Shown here in pieces: positions 18,901 to 26,510 of a stretch of 50,582 bases of DNA. Both the position numbers and the translations under genes were made by a program. The DNA lies in NCBI GenBank assembly GCA_934101145.1, contig CAKOPZ010000007.1, positions 1 to 50,582 on the forward strand, in the 5' to 3' direction. Below the pieces are notes generated by a model. That model saw nothing but the letters and a program-made list of their open reading frames with translations, ran no database searches and had not been told where the DNA came from. The stretch comes from an uncultured Clostridia bacterium. GTDB taxonomy: Bacteria; Bacillota; Clostridia; TANB77; CAG-508. Within the stretch, counting starts at the first letter, position 1. The number at the start of each line of letters is the position of its first letter.

Positions 18901-20160
18901 TATTAGATTATTTATTATTTCTATAAAACGCTTGTATATAAATTCCATTTCTTTTGGCCTAACAACACCTTCTGAATAGTCCATATCAAGAGTGTATTTT
19001 CCAGTGCTATTATGGTCTGAAATGTGAAATTCAAAACTACTTTGTTGATGTGTTGGAAGACTCCAAAAATTATTTATATCATAATCTACATAGTCACTAT
19101 CACCACAAACGTTTTGAAATGATATTATTGTGTCAAACAGGTTTGTTTCAACATGTTCAACCTTTTTAGCATAATCAAGCAAATATGAATATGGATATCT
19201 TTGATGCCTTAATGCTTCAAATGTATCGTGATGTATAGATTTTAATAAATCCGAAATAGCTGTATTTTCATCAATTTTTATTCTTAGAGGTACTGTTGCA
19301 ACAAACATTCCGACAGTGTCTTTTTCTGCTCTATTTTTTCTATTTAATAGTGGAGTACCTATAATAAAATCGTTTTTCTTTGTGGTTTTATATAGATACA
19401 TTGCATATACGGCAATAAAAAATACGTATGCAGATACATTTTGAGTTCTACAAAATTCGTTTATTGATTCGCTTAATTCTAATGAAAGAGTATCTGTATA
19501 GCGCATTACATTAGAACTTTTCTTCAAAATATTTTCCTTAAAAGGAAGCATTTCTGGTATATTTTTTATATAGTTTTCCCAATAATTTTTATCTTTTTCA
19601 AATATTAAACTTTGCATATATTCTTTTTCAGAATTAATATAATTCATATAAGATGGTGGATTATCTGGTATATCAATATTATTTGATAAATAATAATAGT
19701 AAGTATTAAATTGCTTAAAAATAACCTTACTTGTCCAACCATCTGATATGATGTGATGAAGTACAAAATTAATTACCACATTATTATTTTCAAGTTTATA
19801 AATTGTAACTCTATATAGTTTATTATTTTCAAAAGGGTCAAAGGGAATGTTGACATTAGAATTAATTACTGATTTAACTTCATCTAAAGTTTTATCAGCG
19901 CAGTCAATAACCGAAATGTCTTCGGGAATATAAGAAAAAATTTTTTGAAATATACCATCTTTATTTTTAATGATTTGAAAACGAATAGCATCATTTCTTT
20001 TGATGATTTCGTTAATTGCTTTTTTACAAATTTCTATATTTACATGTTTATTAATAACATAAGAAAAAGATACAATATTGATTGGTGTTTTATCATATGC
20101 CTGTTCTCTTAGGTAAATATTTTTTTGTGAATTTGTAAGTTTATATAAATTTGTATCCAT
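15919..20160 (-). CDS. One-module NRPS: condensation-adenylation-carrier-terminal reductase
   Basis: 1413 residues from ATG 20160 (GAGGTGAT 6 nt upstream). The condensation domain (about 5-430) has the active motif HHIISDGW. The adenylation domain (about 455-940) has YIIYTSGTTGKPKG, FDFSTWEIYASLLYGG, VYGPTESTIFA and YKSGDLGFYDTDGRIGYIGR. The carrier domain has the phosphopantetheine Ser in DDLGMDSLNIMEL. The C-terminal thioester reductase (about 1060-1400) has the Rossmann motif LLTGTTGFLGVHIL and a YxxxK-like site (YMITKYQAE). A single module that starts with C and ends in R is expected to join an acyl group to one amino acid and release it as an aldehyde (or alcohol). Related clostridial gut enzymes make aminoacyl aldehydes and pyrazinones. 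The divergent acyl-CoA synthetase could supply the acyl group. No phosphopantetheinyl transferase is nearby. Confidence 0.9.
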   Translation of the reverse strand: MDTNLYKLTNSQKNIYLREQAYDKTPINIVSFSYVINKHVNIEICKKAINEIIKRNDAIRFQIIKNKDGIFQKIFSYIPEDISVIDCADKTLDEVKSVINSNVNIPFDPFENNKLYRVTIYKLENNNVVINFVLHHIISDGWTSKVIFKQFNTYYYYLSNNIDIPDNPPSYMNYINSEKEYMQSLIFEKDKNYWENYIKNIPEMLPFKENILKKSSNVMRYTDTLSLELSESINEFCRTQNVSAYVFFIAVYAMYLYKTTKKNDFIIGTPLLNRKNRAEKDTVGMFVATVPLRIKIDENTAISDLLKSIHHDTFEALRHQRYPYSYLLDYAKKVEHVETNLFDTIISFQNVCGDSDYVDYDINNFWSLPTHQQSSFEFHISDHNSTGKYTLDMDYSEGVVRPKEMEFIYKRFIEIINNLISQKYTLVDELPYIPNDELDIILNKFNTNKKFTPEKTLIELLEEQAIKTPDNVAVKYKDQELTYKEFIQKIYNFSYVLQSQGVEKNDGVTLLINRSLEMLIAMFAVLKCGAHYLPVDPLWPSDRVKFILQDSKSNFLVTHSSFINTFSKDANCINVDDIMKLPDVSEDKLNKVDYDLCSLAYIIYTSGTTGKPKGILTTNYNIVYLLNSTRDKLVQNENDVWTLFHTYTFDFSTWEIYASLLYGGKLVIVPKEITVNPRKFLHLLVDEKVTILNQTPAYFYKVLEEEKLDNLKREDIHIRAILVGGEAVYAKPFAYWKEKYPQTTIFEVYGPTESTIFATMCEITDSDIKNNETFIGYPLQYYSVYILDKDNQILPIGCDGEICIASGGLCRGYLNNQELTDKKFIYSNILNKKVYKSGDLGFYDTDGRIGYIGRNDNQVKIRGFRVEIGEIEKEILACGNVSKVLVMPVENKNFTKSLVGFMETTIPNYTDTVIENLRKKLTPYMIPKLYQFETFPLNDNGKIDRKKLLAIIEERQNQKEIVLPRNSLEKEIYDVVCKVISKNDISVADDFFDDLGMDSLNIMELTIKLAKYHLEIQDINDAPSIEALAKKIQEVKKDVLNNILEDVQVINKTVNYDLSNVLLTGTTGFLGVHILKELLENNETKKIYCLIRKKNNKDAFKRISDTLCDYFGNIDFSKIEVIEGNFEYDNLALSDEVYNLLCQKITTVIHCGANVKHYGKYDVFYKSNVLGTKNIIEFCENSKAKLAHISTLSVGGYTKINNPSLLDENTINVGQEFKKHVYMITKYQAECEVLKAIMQNKIDAKIFRLGNIMPRFSDGKFQTNFIENAFISRLHTIIKTKKLTEEYKNFTIDISPVDLCAKSIITVLKNSNNQTVYHIYNPNTVSINTLLAYMNISISTVSSDELIDELKESNNPHDAHLLNDLLEAEYTETPTTNVLTVNLLNKFGFNWNTLDKNYLNNILNIEGAEDETV

Positions 20161-20190
20161 TATAACATCACCTCGTATTATACTAGCAAA

Positions 20191-20219
20191 ATTATACATT
20201 CAAAGTAGATAAAAATCAA
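20191..20219 (-). promoter_or_regulatory. Promoter of the NRPS-kinase-HD-GYP operon
   Basis: Minus strand TTGATT (20219-20214), 17 nt, TATAAT (20196-20191). A second TATAAT lies closer to the gene at 20183-20178. Confidence 0.65.
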
Positions 20220-20227
20220 CAAAAATA

Positions 20228-20256
20228 TTGAAATTATTATTAATTTAGTATAAAAT
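20228..20256 (+). promoter_or_regulatory. Promoter of the acyl-CoA synthetase gene
   Basis: TTGAAA (20228-20233), 17 nt, TAAAAT (20251-20256), immediately next to the divergent NRPS promoter. A shared regulator could act here. Confidence 0.5.
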
Positions 20257-20281
20257 GACTTTGAAGTGAAAGGAGAGAAAA

Positions 20282-21970
20282 ATGGGTAGAAATAAAAAGA
20301 GTAATTTTACACAAATATCGAATTTTAGAGAGCTTGTAGAAAGATATAAGAGCTATAGTGAAAATGTTGCTTTTAAATATAAACAAAAAGGCAGAATTGT
20401 AGAGGTAACATATAAAAAATATGTAGAAGATATAAGAGCACTTGGAACAGCTATTTTAAATTTAGGAGTTGAAAAAGTAGCTATTATTGGAAATAACCGT
20501 TATGAATGGTGCGTAAGTTACATGGCAACAACAACATCAGGAAAAGTAATAGTTCCTTTAGATAAAGCTTTAACAGACAAAGAAATAGTAAAATTAATAA
20601 AAAGAAGTGGTGCTCAAGCAGTTATATTTGATGAAAAATATCAAAATGCAATAGAAGAGTGCGATTTAGAATATAAAATATGTATGGACGAATTAATAAA
20701 AGACGGAATAGTAAGATATAGAGACTTAATTGGTCAAGGATACGATTTATTAAAACATGATGTTGATACATATGATAAAGTAGAAATTGATAATAATCAA
20801 ATGGCAGTTCTACTTTTTACTTCTGGTACAACAAATGAGCCAAAAGGTGTTAAACTTTCACAATATAATTTGTGTTCACAAGTTAGTGTTTTATGGATGC
20901 ACCAACCAGTATACCAAGATGATACATTACTTTCATTTTTACCAATTCACCATACATTTGAAAGCACAATAACATTTTTGTATGGAACATATTGTGGAGC
21001 AACAATTGCATTTTGCGAAGGATTGAAATACATTGCACAAAATTTAAAAGACTATAAAGTTACAGTATTTGTAGCAGTTCCACTTGTTTTGGAAACAATG
21101 TACAAAAAAATACAAAAGGGAATTGCAGATAGTGGAAAAAAAGATGCTATTGATAAACTAAAAAAAGTATCAAATGCTCTTTTAAAAATGCATATTGATG
21201 TAAGAAAAGCTCTATTTAAACCTGTACTAAAACAATTTGATGAATATTTAAGAGTAGTTTTGTATGGCGCAGCACCAATGGATAAAGATACAATACTTGG
21301 ATACAACGAACTTGGAATTGAACTTACACAAGGCTATGGACTAACAGAGTCTTCACCTGTTATTGCTACAGAAACATATAAATTAAAAAGACCTGGATCA
21401 ATAGGAATTCCACTTCCAAATGTTAAGGTTAAAATAAAGGATCCAAATGAAGAAGGAATTGGTGAATTACTTGCACAAGGACCAAATATTATGCTTGGAT
21501 ATTATGAGAATGAAGAAGCAACAAAAAAAGCAATTGATGATGAGGGATGGCTACATACAGGAGATTTCGCATATATAGATAAAGATGGATTTATATTTAT
21601 TACAGGAAGACAAAGTGATATTATTGTATTAAGAAATGGAAAAAATATATATCCACAAGAGCTTGAATTTTTAATAAATAAATTACCATATGTAGAAGAA
21701 TCAATGGTTTATGCTAGAAATAAAACAAAAACAGATACAGTGTTGTGTGCAAAAATTGTTTATGATAAAGAAAAAATCCAAAAACAATTTGGAAAACAAA
21801 AGGATTATCAAGAATTTGTATGGAAGGACATAAAAGAATTAAACAAAGAACTTCCTACATATAAACATATTAAGGAAATAGTTTTAACAGATACTCCACT
21901 TGAAAAAACAACAACACAAAAAGTAAAGAGATTTGTTGAAATTAAAAAAACAGAAAAACAATTGAGTTAA
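20282..21970 (+). CDS. AMP-binding long-chain acyl-CoA synthetase-like enzyme
   Basis: 562 residues of the ANL superfamily. Core motifs are VLLFTSGTTNEPKGVKLS (ATP), FLPIHHTFE, QGYGLTESSPVI and the hinge/tail motif WLHTGDFAYIDKDGFIFITGR. The C-terminal subdomain has the conserved K region (LEKTTTQKVKR). It activates a carboxylic acid, most likely a fatty acid, as acyl-AMP and transfers it to CoA or a carrier thiol. AAAGGAGAG precedes the ATG. It is divergent from the C-A-T-R NRPS with a 121-nt shared control region, which makes a joint role in N-acylation plausible but not proven. It could equally serve lipid metabolism. Confidence 0.85.
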   Translation: MGRNKKSNFTQISNFRELVERYKSYSENVAFKYKQKGRIVEVTYKKYVEDIRALGTAILNLGVEKVAIIGNNRYEWCVSYMATTTSGKVIVPLDKALTDKEIVKLIKRSGAQAVIFDEKYQNAIEECDLEYKICMDELIKDGIVRYRDLIGQGYDLLKHDVDTYDKVEIDNNQMAVLLFTSGTTNEPKGVKLSQYNLCSQVSVLWMHQPVYQDDTLLSFLPIHHTFESTITFLYGTYCGATIAFCEGLKYIAQNLKDYKVTVFVAVPLVLETMYKKIQKGIADSGKKDAIDKLKKVSNALLKMHIDVRKALFKPVLKQFDEYLRVVLYGAAPMDKDTILGYNELGIELTQGYGLTESSPVIATETYKLKRPGSIGIPLPNVKVKIKDPNEEGIGELLAQGPNIMLGYYENEEATKKAIDDEGWLHTGDFAYIDKDGFIFITGRQSDIIVLRNGKNIYPQELEFLINKLPYVEESMVYARNKTKTDTVLCAKIVYDKEKIQKQFGKQKDYQEFVWKDIKELNKELPTYKHIKEIVLTDTPLEKTTTQKVKRFVEIKKTEKQLS

Positions 21971-22030
21971 AATGTTTTAAATATGAATAATTGGCAAAAA
22001 TAATATAAAGTTATTTTTGCGGAGGTTCAT

Positions 22031-23156
22031 ATGAAAGACTATATAAAACAAGAACAAAATAAAAGACTAAAAGGATATTTATTAAGCATAATATTTATCC
22101 TTTTGGTCTTTATTGTATTAATTTTAATGTATTATATATATTTTTCAATAGATATAAATGAAACTAAGAGTGCTGAAAAATCAAGTAATATAGAAATAAC
22201 TGAAAAACAGGCAGAGGAAAAAGATAAAACAATAACTCAAGTTTTAGAAGATGTAAATAAAACTGTTGTTGGAATATCAAAAATAAAAGAGGCAGGAGAT
22301 AGTGTTTTTTTAGAAAATGGTGTATCAAAACTTGGACTTGGAACTGGAATTATAGTATCACAAAATGGTTATATATTAAGTAATGAGCACGTGACTGGAA
22401 AGCAGGGGAGTATATGCTACATAACTACAAATGATAACAAAACATATAACGGAAAAGTAGAGTGGTCAAATTCGGATATAGACATGTCTATAATAAAGAT
22501 AAATGCTAAAAAATTAAAATATGCAAATCTTGGAGATTCTGATAAAACGGTAGTGGGGCAGAGCGTATATGCAATTGGAAACCCAATAGGATATGAATTT
22601 CAAAGAACTGTTACATCTGGGATTATAAGTGGTAAGGATAGGACAATTAAGCTAGAGGAAAATGGGCAAGAAGTGTATATGGAAGATTTAATTCAAACAG
22701 ATGCGACTATAAATCCAGGAAATAGTGGAGGACCACTTATAAATAATAGTGGAGAAGTAATTGGAATAAATAGTGTAAAAATAACATCTGCAGAGGGGAT
22801 AGGTTTTGCAGTTCCAATAAATAGTGTAAAATCTGTGATTGATAGTTTTAAAAATGAAAACAAATTTGAAGAGGCAAGACTTCGGAGTGTATGCATATGA
22901 TAGCAACACATTAAAATATATGAATATAGAATCAAATAGCGGAATATATGTTAGCAAAGTTGTGGAAAATACTGCTGCTAAAATGGCAGGGTTAAAGGAA
23001 AATGATATTATTTTGAGCATAGATAGTTGTAAGCTAACAAGGATGTGTGAGCTTAGACAATATGTGTATACAAAAAAGCCAAAGGATAAAGTTACACTTA
23101 AAATATTAAGAGATAATAGGGAAATGGAGCTTCAAGCAGAGCTTAAGAAAAAATAA
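22031..23156 (+). CDS. HtrA/DegP-like S1C serine protease with PDZ domain, requiring a +1 frameshift
   Basis: The first frame (22031-22900) encodes a short cytoplasmic start, one transmembrane helix (LLSIIFILLVFIVLILMYYI) and a trypsin-like domain with the full triad: His in LSNEHV, Asp in NSDIDMSIIKI and Ser in NPGNSGGPLINN. It then runs out of family sequence and stops. The C-terminal PDZ domain (SGIYVSKVVENTAAKMAGL, VTLKILRDN) is in the +1 frame and ends at 23156. The join is at codon CGG 22883-22885. Skipping its C changes ARLRS into ARLGVYAYD, the usual linker of this family. Without the shift the product is a protease lacking PDZ. The gene starts with GGAGG 5 nt upstream and follows the acyl-CoA synthetase after 60 nt. 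Either programmed recoding or a mutation; the pattern across the window favours recoding. Confidence 0.85.
22883..22885 (+). promoter_or_regulatory. Putative +1 frameshift codon CGG (htrA-like)
   Basis: Zero frame: aga ctt CGG agt. Shifted: ctt GGA gtg, giving Leu-Gly-Val. CTT before a starved codon whose +1 reading is GGN resembles the yeast Ty1 site (CTT AGG C). GAGG lies 5 nt before the CTT-preceding codon region, but this is not shared by all four sites. Confidence 0.6.
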
Positions 23157-23157
23157 G

Positions 23158-23197
23158 AAGTGGTACTTTTTTTAGGCGGACTCAAAAAGTACCACTT
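23158..23197 (+). terminator. Terminator of the protease gene
   Basis: A perfect 14-bp inverted repeat AAGTGGTACTTTTT / AAAAAGTACCACTT with a 12-nt loop directly after the stop codon. Confidence 0.7.
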
Positions 23198-23205
23198 TAA
23201 ATATA

Positions 23206-23391
23206 TTAATCTACTGATTTTAATGATTCAAGCATATCAACCTTTTTTAGATAATTATTAACATAATATTTTAAAATTATTGTTACAACAGTTATACAAA
23301 CAAATGGAATTATATATGTACCAATCCAGATAGATGGATTAAACATTACCTCATAATGAATGTGAACAAATTTATAAAGATATATTGAATT
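23206..23391 (-). pseudogene. C-terminal remnant of an FtsX-family ABC permease
   Basis: The minus strand is open for 61 codons, with no full-length gene upstream. It encodes a hydrophobic helix (WIGTYIIPFVCITVVTIILKY) followed by NNYLKKVDMLESLKSVD. The ending K(K)VDM-ESLKS is the usual C-terminus of FtsX-like permeases of peptide/antibiotic ABC exporters. The frame begins right beside the tRNA-Arg terminator, so the rest of the gene was lost, perhaps during integration events at that tRNA. It is too short to function as a permease. Confidence 0.65.
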
Positions 23392-23443
23392 TTATAGAGT
23401 TGTAAGTATATTTATATAATAGTGAATTATTTTAGATAAAAAT

Positions 23444-23478
23444 AAAAAAGCTAAATTTGGTTAAAATTTAGCTTTTTT
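23444..23478 (-). terminator. Original tRNA-Arg terminator, now displaced
   Basis: A 15-bp inverted repeat AAAAAAGCTAAATTT / AAATTTAGCTTTTTT that follows the displaced tRNA 3' half on the minus strand. Before the AbiE island inserted it would have been the terminator of tRNA-Arg. Confidence 0.7.
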
Positions 23479-23526
23479 TGGTGCACCAGGAGGGATTCGA
23501 AACCCCGACCTTCCGGTTCGTAGTCG
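23479..23526 (-). repeat. Displaced 3' half of tRNA-Arg (att repeat)
   Basis: 48 bases match 25122-25169 (the 3' part of intact tRNA-Arg from the anticodon loop to CCA) with two substitutions. The 5' half is missing: sequence beyond 23526 is unrelated. This is the footprint of site-specific integration into the tRNA gene. Confidence 0.85.
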
Positions 23527-23565
23527 TTCACTCATATTATTTGAAAATAATATTTTTGCAATATA

Positions 23566-23610
23566 TTTACAATTGTACTTATTTATGATAAAATATAAGT
23601 ACAATTGTAA
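23566..23610 (+). promoter_or_regulatory. abiE promoter inside a 16-bp inverted repeat operator
   Basis: TTACAATTGTACTTAT (23567-23582) and ATAAGTACAATTGTAA (23595-23610) are perfect inverted copies 12 nt apart. Each contains the palindrome TACAATTGTA. The promoter TTTACA (23566-23571)-N17-TAAAAT (23589-23594) is interleaved: the left copy covers -35, the right copy lies at the start point. AbiEi proteins are known to autorepress by binding such repeats. Confidence 0.75.
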
Positions 23611-23623
23611 TAAGGAGATAAAA

Positions 23624-24211
23624 ATGGAGGAGAAACTTAAAAAGATTTTAGAAAAGAATAATGGTGTGATAACAACGAAGCAAATTGAGAAAGGAGGTAT
23701 TTCTAGGACATATATTGATCGCTTTATCAAAATGGGGATAATTGAAAGAGTAAAAACTGGAATATACATTTCAAGTGAAATATTAGAAGATGAGTTTTAT
23801 ATATTTCAAATAAAAAATAAAAATGCTATTTTTTCATATAACACTTCTTTGTATTTTTGGGGAGAAACAGAGAGAACTCCAGAAAAAATTGATGTTACTG
23901 TATATAGTGGATATAACAGACAGAGATTTCCAAGTAATATTAGGGTACATTATGTGAAAAAAGAATTACTTAATTTAGGTGTAGTTACAGTAAAAACACC
24001 ATTTGGTTTTGATGTAAAGGCTTATAACATGGAGAGAACAATTTGCGATATTGTAAAAGGACGAAATACGTGGATTGATAAGGAACAAGGAAACAAATTT
24101 ATTAGAGATGCTATAAAGAATAAGAAAGTAGATGTAAGTAAAGTGTATGAATATTCAAAAAAAATGAAATGTACAAAAAAATTTGAAGAAGTTATGGAGT
24201 GGATAGTATGA
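23624..24211 (+). CDS. abiEi: AbiEi-family type IV antitoxin / transcriptional regulator
   Basis: 195 residues from ATG 23624 (AAGGAG 7 nt upstream). The N-terminal AbiEi_4-type winged helix (KKILEKNNGVITTKQIEKGG, ISRTYIDRFIKMGIIERVKTGIY) binds DNA; the rest (NTSLYFWGETERTPEKIDVTV, VKTPFGFDVKAYNMERTICDIVK) is the conserved antitoxin region. In characterised AbiE systems this protein represses the operon and counters the AbiEii nucleotidyltransferase without direct complex formation (type IV). The stop codon overlaps the start of the toxin gene (ATGA). Confidence 0.9.
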   Translation: MEEKLKKILEKNNGVITTKQIEKGGISRTYIDRFIKMGIIERVKTGIYISSEILEDEFYIFQIKNKNAIFSYNTSLYFWGETERTPEKIDVTVYSGYNRQRFPSNIRVHYVKKELLNLGVVTVKTPFGFDVKAYNMERTICDIVKGRNTWIDKEQGNKFIRDAIKNKKVDVSKVYEYSKKMKCTKKFEEVMEWIV

Positions 24212-25077
24212 TAAAAAATGCAAAATCTTTAAAAGATAAAGCAAGAAATATTTCGAAAGAAAACGAGGTTTCGATTCAACAAGTGTTACAAAATTATATG
24301 TTTGAAAGAGTATTAGAAAGGTTGTCAAAATCTAAGTATAAAAACAACTTCATTATTAAAGGAGGAGTATTATTATCTTCAATGATGGGAATTAACTTGA
24401 GAACAACAATGGATATCGATACTAATGTAACTGGAATTAATTTTGATGAAGACGAATTAATTCAAATAGTTACAGAAATCTTAAGTATTAATACTAATGA
24501 TAATACATCTTTTGAAATTGATAATATAGAGAAAATAAAACAAGAAGAAGATTATGGAGGATTTAAATTTAAGATAACAGGAAAATATGAAAGTATAAAA
24601 GTTAAATTTCATATGGATGTATCTACAGGTGATATAATTACACCAAGAGCTATAGAATATAGATATAAGAAATTATTTGATGATACATACATAGATATTT
24701 TATCATATAATGAGGAAACAATTATAGCTGAAAAATTACAAGCTATTTTAGAGAGAAAAATCAATAATAGTAGAATGAAAGATTATTACGATTTATATTT
24801 TTTTGTTAAATATAGATGGAATATGATTAATAAAGAAGTTTTGTCTGAAGCAATTATTAAAACCTTTACCGCTAGAAATAGTATAAATGAATTGAGAGAT
24901 ATTGATAAAACTATAGTACTTATAAAAAATAATCAATTTTTAAATAAATTATGGATTGATTATGCATTAAAACATAGTTATGCAAATGATGTAACCTTTT
25001 TGGATACGGTTGAAGCTATAAATATAATAAAAAATGAAATATTTGCTAATAAAAAAATACAACAAGTAATAATTTAA
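24208..25077 (+). CDS. abiEii: AbiEii/AbiGii-family nucleotidyltransferase toxin
   Basis: 289 residues. The start is taken at ATG 24208, which overlaps the abiEi stop as ATGA and has GGAG 8 nt upstream. The nucleotidyltransferase motif is FIIKGGVLLSSMMGINLRTTMDIDTN (named here by its parts KGGVLLS and TTMDIDTN), with the metal-binding acidic pair in MDIDT. Further conserved parts are YNEETIIAEKLQAILER and RMKDYYDLYFF. The family blocks translation by adding nucleotides to tRNA or related targets, giving phage-induced growth arrest. The pair is complete and appears functional. Confidence 0.9.
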   Translation: MIKNAKSLKDKARNISKENEVSIQQVLQNYMFERVLERLSKSKYKNNFIIKGGVLLSSMMGINLRTTMDIDTNVTGINFDEDELIQIVTEILSINTNDNTSFEIDNIEKIKQEEDYGGFKFKITGKYESIKVKFHMDVSTGDIITPRAIEYRYKKLFDDTYIDILSYNEETIIAEKLQAILERKINNSRMKDYYDLYFFVKYRWNMINKEVLSEAIIKTFTARNSINELRDIDKTIVLIKNNQFLNKLWIDYALKHSYANDVTFLDTVEAINIIKNEIFANKKIQQVII

Positions 25078-25090
25078 AAATACACAAAAT

Positions 25091-25121
25091 AAAAACGCCT
25101 TTCTTTTTTGAAGGGCGTTTT

Positions 25122-25122
<1 letters not shown>
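25091..25122. terminator. Bidirectional terminator between abiEii and tRNA-Arg
   Basis: AAAAACGCC (25091-25099) pairs with GGCGTTTTT (25114-25122), with A and T runs on both sides. Confidence 0.8.
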
Positions 25123-25198
<76 letters not shown>

Positions 25199-25363
25199 AT
25201 TACGCAAAATATTATACTTCATTTTTTTTATATTTTCAATAGTTTTGTTAAAGAATTATCATAAAGTTGCAATTTTGAGCATAAAATAAAAAGTGATAGA
25301 AAGATAATGAAAGGGACACATATTGTTTATAAATTAAACACAAATATATAATATAATTCGAAA

Positions 25364-26014
25364 ATGAATGGAGTGATTTTTATAAAAATATCAGATTATG
25401 AAAATATAGAAGATGAAATAGATATAAATAATGAGAAGTTTAAGGATATAATGTATATATATTCTCAGGCTTTAAAAATTGTTGAACAAAAAACAAATAT
25501 TATAAAATATGATTATGAATATAATGAAGAATATCATTCAATAGATCACGTTATGTCTAGGATAAAATCACCTGAAAGTGTACTGAAAAAAATGAAAAAA
25601 GATAATAAAAAATGTACATATAAAAATATGATAGAGGATATAAATGACATAGCGGGAATAAGGATAATATGTCCATTGAAAGATGATATATATAAAATAA
25701 GAGATTATATAAAGGAATTCAATGATTTGGAAGTAATCAAAGAAAAGGATTTCGTAAAGCATCCAAAGGAGAGTGGATATAAGAGTTATCATTTAATTAT
25801 AAAGGTACCAGTTTTAATAGGAGAAGAGGAAAGCAAAGTTAAAGTTGAAATCCAGATAAGAACGTTAGCAATGGATTTTTGGGCAAGTTTGGAACATAAA
25901 TTAAAATACAAACCTAATGGAGAAGTAAATGAAAGGGTTTCTACAGAATTGATAAGATGTGCAGAAGATATTAATTTAATTGATGAAAAAATGGTAAAAT
26001 TGTTTCAGAAATAA
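25364..26014 (+). CDS. Small alarmone synthetase (RelA/SpoT domain, RelQ-like)
   Basis: 216 residues with only the (p)ppGpp synthetase domain. Motifs: SRIKSPESVLKKMKK, INDIAGIRIICPLKDDIY (substrate/metal region), HPKESGYKSYHLIIKVP (G-loop Tyr) and VEIQIRTLAMDFWASLEHKL. It transfers pyrophosphate from ATP to GTP or GDP; there is no hydrolase, TGS or ACT domain. The start is uncertain. ATG 25364 has no ribosome binding site and lies only a few nt from the predicted transcription start (TATAAT at 25347-25357). GGAG at 25369-25372 points to the in-frame ATA at 25382, where an ATG would be expected. The gene stands alone between two tRNAs. Confidence 0.87.
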   Translation: MNGVIFIKISDYENIEDEIDINNEKFKDIMYIYSQALKIVEQKTNIIKYDYEYNEEYHSIDHVMSRIKSPESVLKKMKKDNKKCTYKNMIEDINDIAGIRIICPLKDDIYKIRDYIKEFNDLEVIKEKDFVKHPKESGYKSYHLIIKVPVLIGEEESKVKVEIQIRTLAMDFWASLEHKLKYKPNGEVNERVSTELIRCAEDINLIDEKMVKLFQK

Positions 26015-26134
26015 ACTTTATGTGCAAGATATTTACAAAAACTTTAGAAAAGTTGAGAAAAATGTTAATAAATATCTTGCAAAAATATTTTTTTTATGTT
26101 ATAGTATATGGGTAGTTTAGAAATTATCATTTAT

Positions 26135-26210
26135 CGAGGTGTAGCGCAGTTGGTAGCGCGCGTGGTTTGGGACCATGAGGTCGCAGGTTCGATCCCTGTC
26201 ACCTCGACCA
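26135..26210 (+). tRNA. tRNA-Pro(TGG)
   Basis: 76 nt from CGAGGTG to encoded ACCA. Anticodon loop TTTGGGA gives TGG. D-arm GCGCAGTTGGTAGCGC and T-arm GCAGGTTCGATCCCTG are normal. Its 3' end is the attachment site of the element that follows. Confidence 0.95.
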
Positions 26211-26215
26211 TATTT

Positions 26216-26248
26216 AAACAGTAAATTCAATTTACTGTTTATTTTTTT
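26216..26248 (+). terminator. Terminator after tRNA-Pro
   Basis: AAACAGTAAA / TTTACTGTTT (26216-26240) then seven T. It belongs to the left end of the element. Confidence 0.75.
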
Positions 26249-26367
26249 GTCAGAATTCAAGAGAATTTATAAAAAGTTAAAAGCTAGCAAATATGCTATT
26301 TTCAAAGCAATTTTGAAGATTGGCATATTTTTTATATTCAAGAAAAATTATTTTGACTGCTTATAAA

Positions 26368-26444
26368 TTCTAGAAAATTACCCTATTTCTCTCTGGAAAG
26401 TATTTCTGGAAAATTTTTATATGAGTTTCTGGAATTTCTGGAAA
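26368..26444. repeat. Left arm-type repeats of the element
   Basis: The left arm has TTCTAGAAAATT (26368-26379), CTCTGGAA (26391-26398) and TTTCTGGAA at 26403, 26426 and 26435. The same three motifs recur at the other end (37482-37538), the layout expected for integrase arm sites. Because rep follows directly, they could also be Rep iterons. The rest of 26250-26510 shows no gene. Confidence 0.6.
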
Positions 26445-26510
26445 GTCAAAAATTATTTATTTTAAACAGATTTATAGTTTTCCAAAAAATTGAAAGGAGA
26501 ACTGAATTAA

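Noticed and set aside
22688..23020. Minus-strand ORFs opposite the htrA-like gene
   Set aside because: Low-complexity hydrophobic translations with no ribosome binding site; shadows of the real gene on the plus strand.
23461..23769. Minus-strand ORF over the displaced tRNA half and abiEi start
   Set aside because: It translates the tRNA repeat, the operator and antisense abiEi sequence; no start signal.
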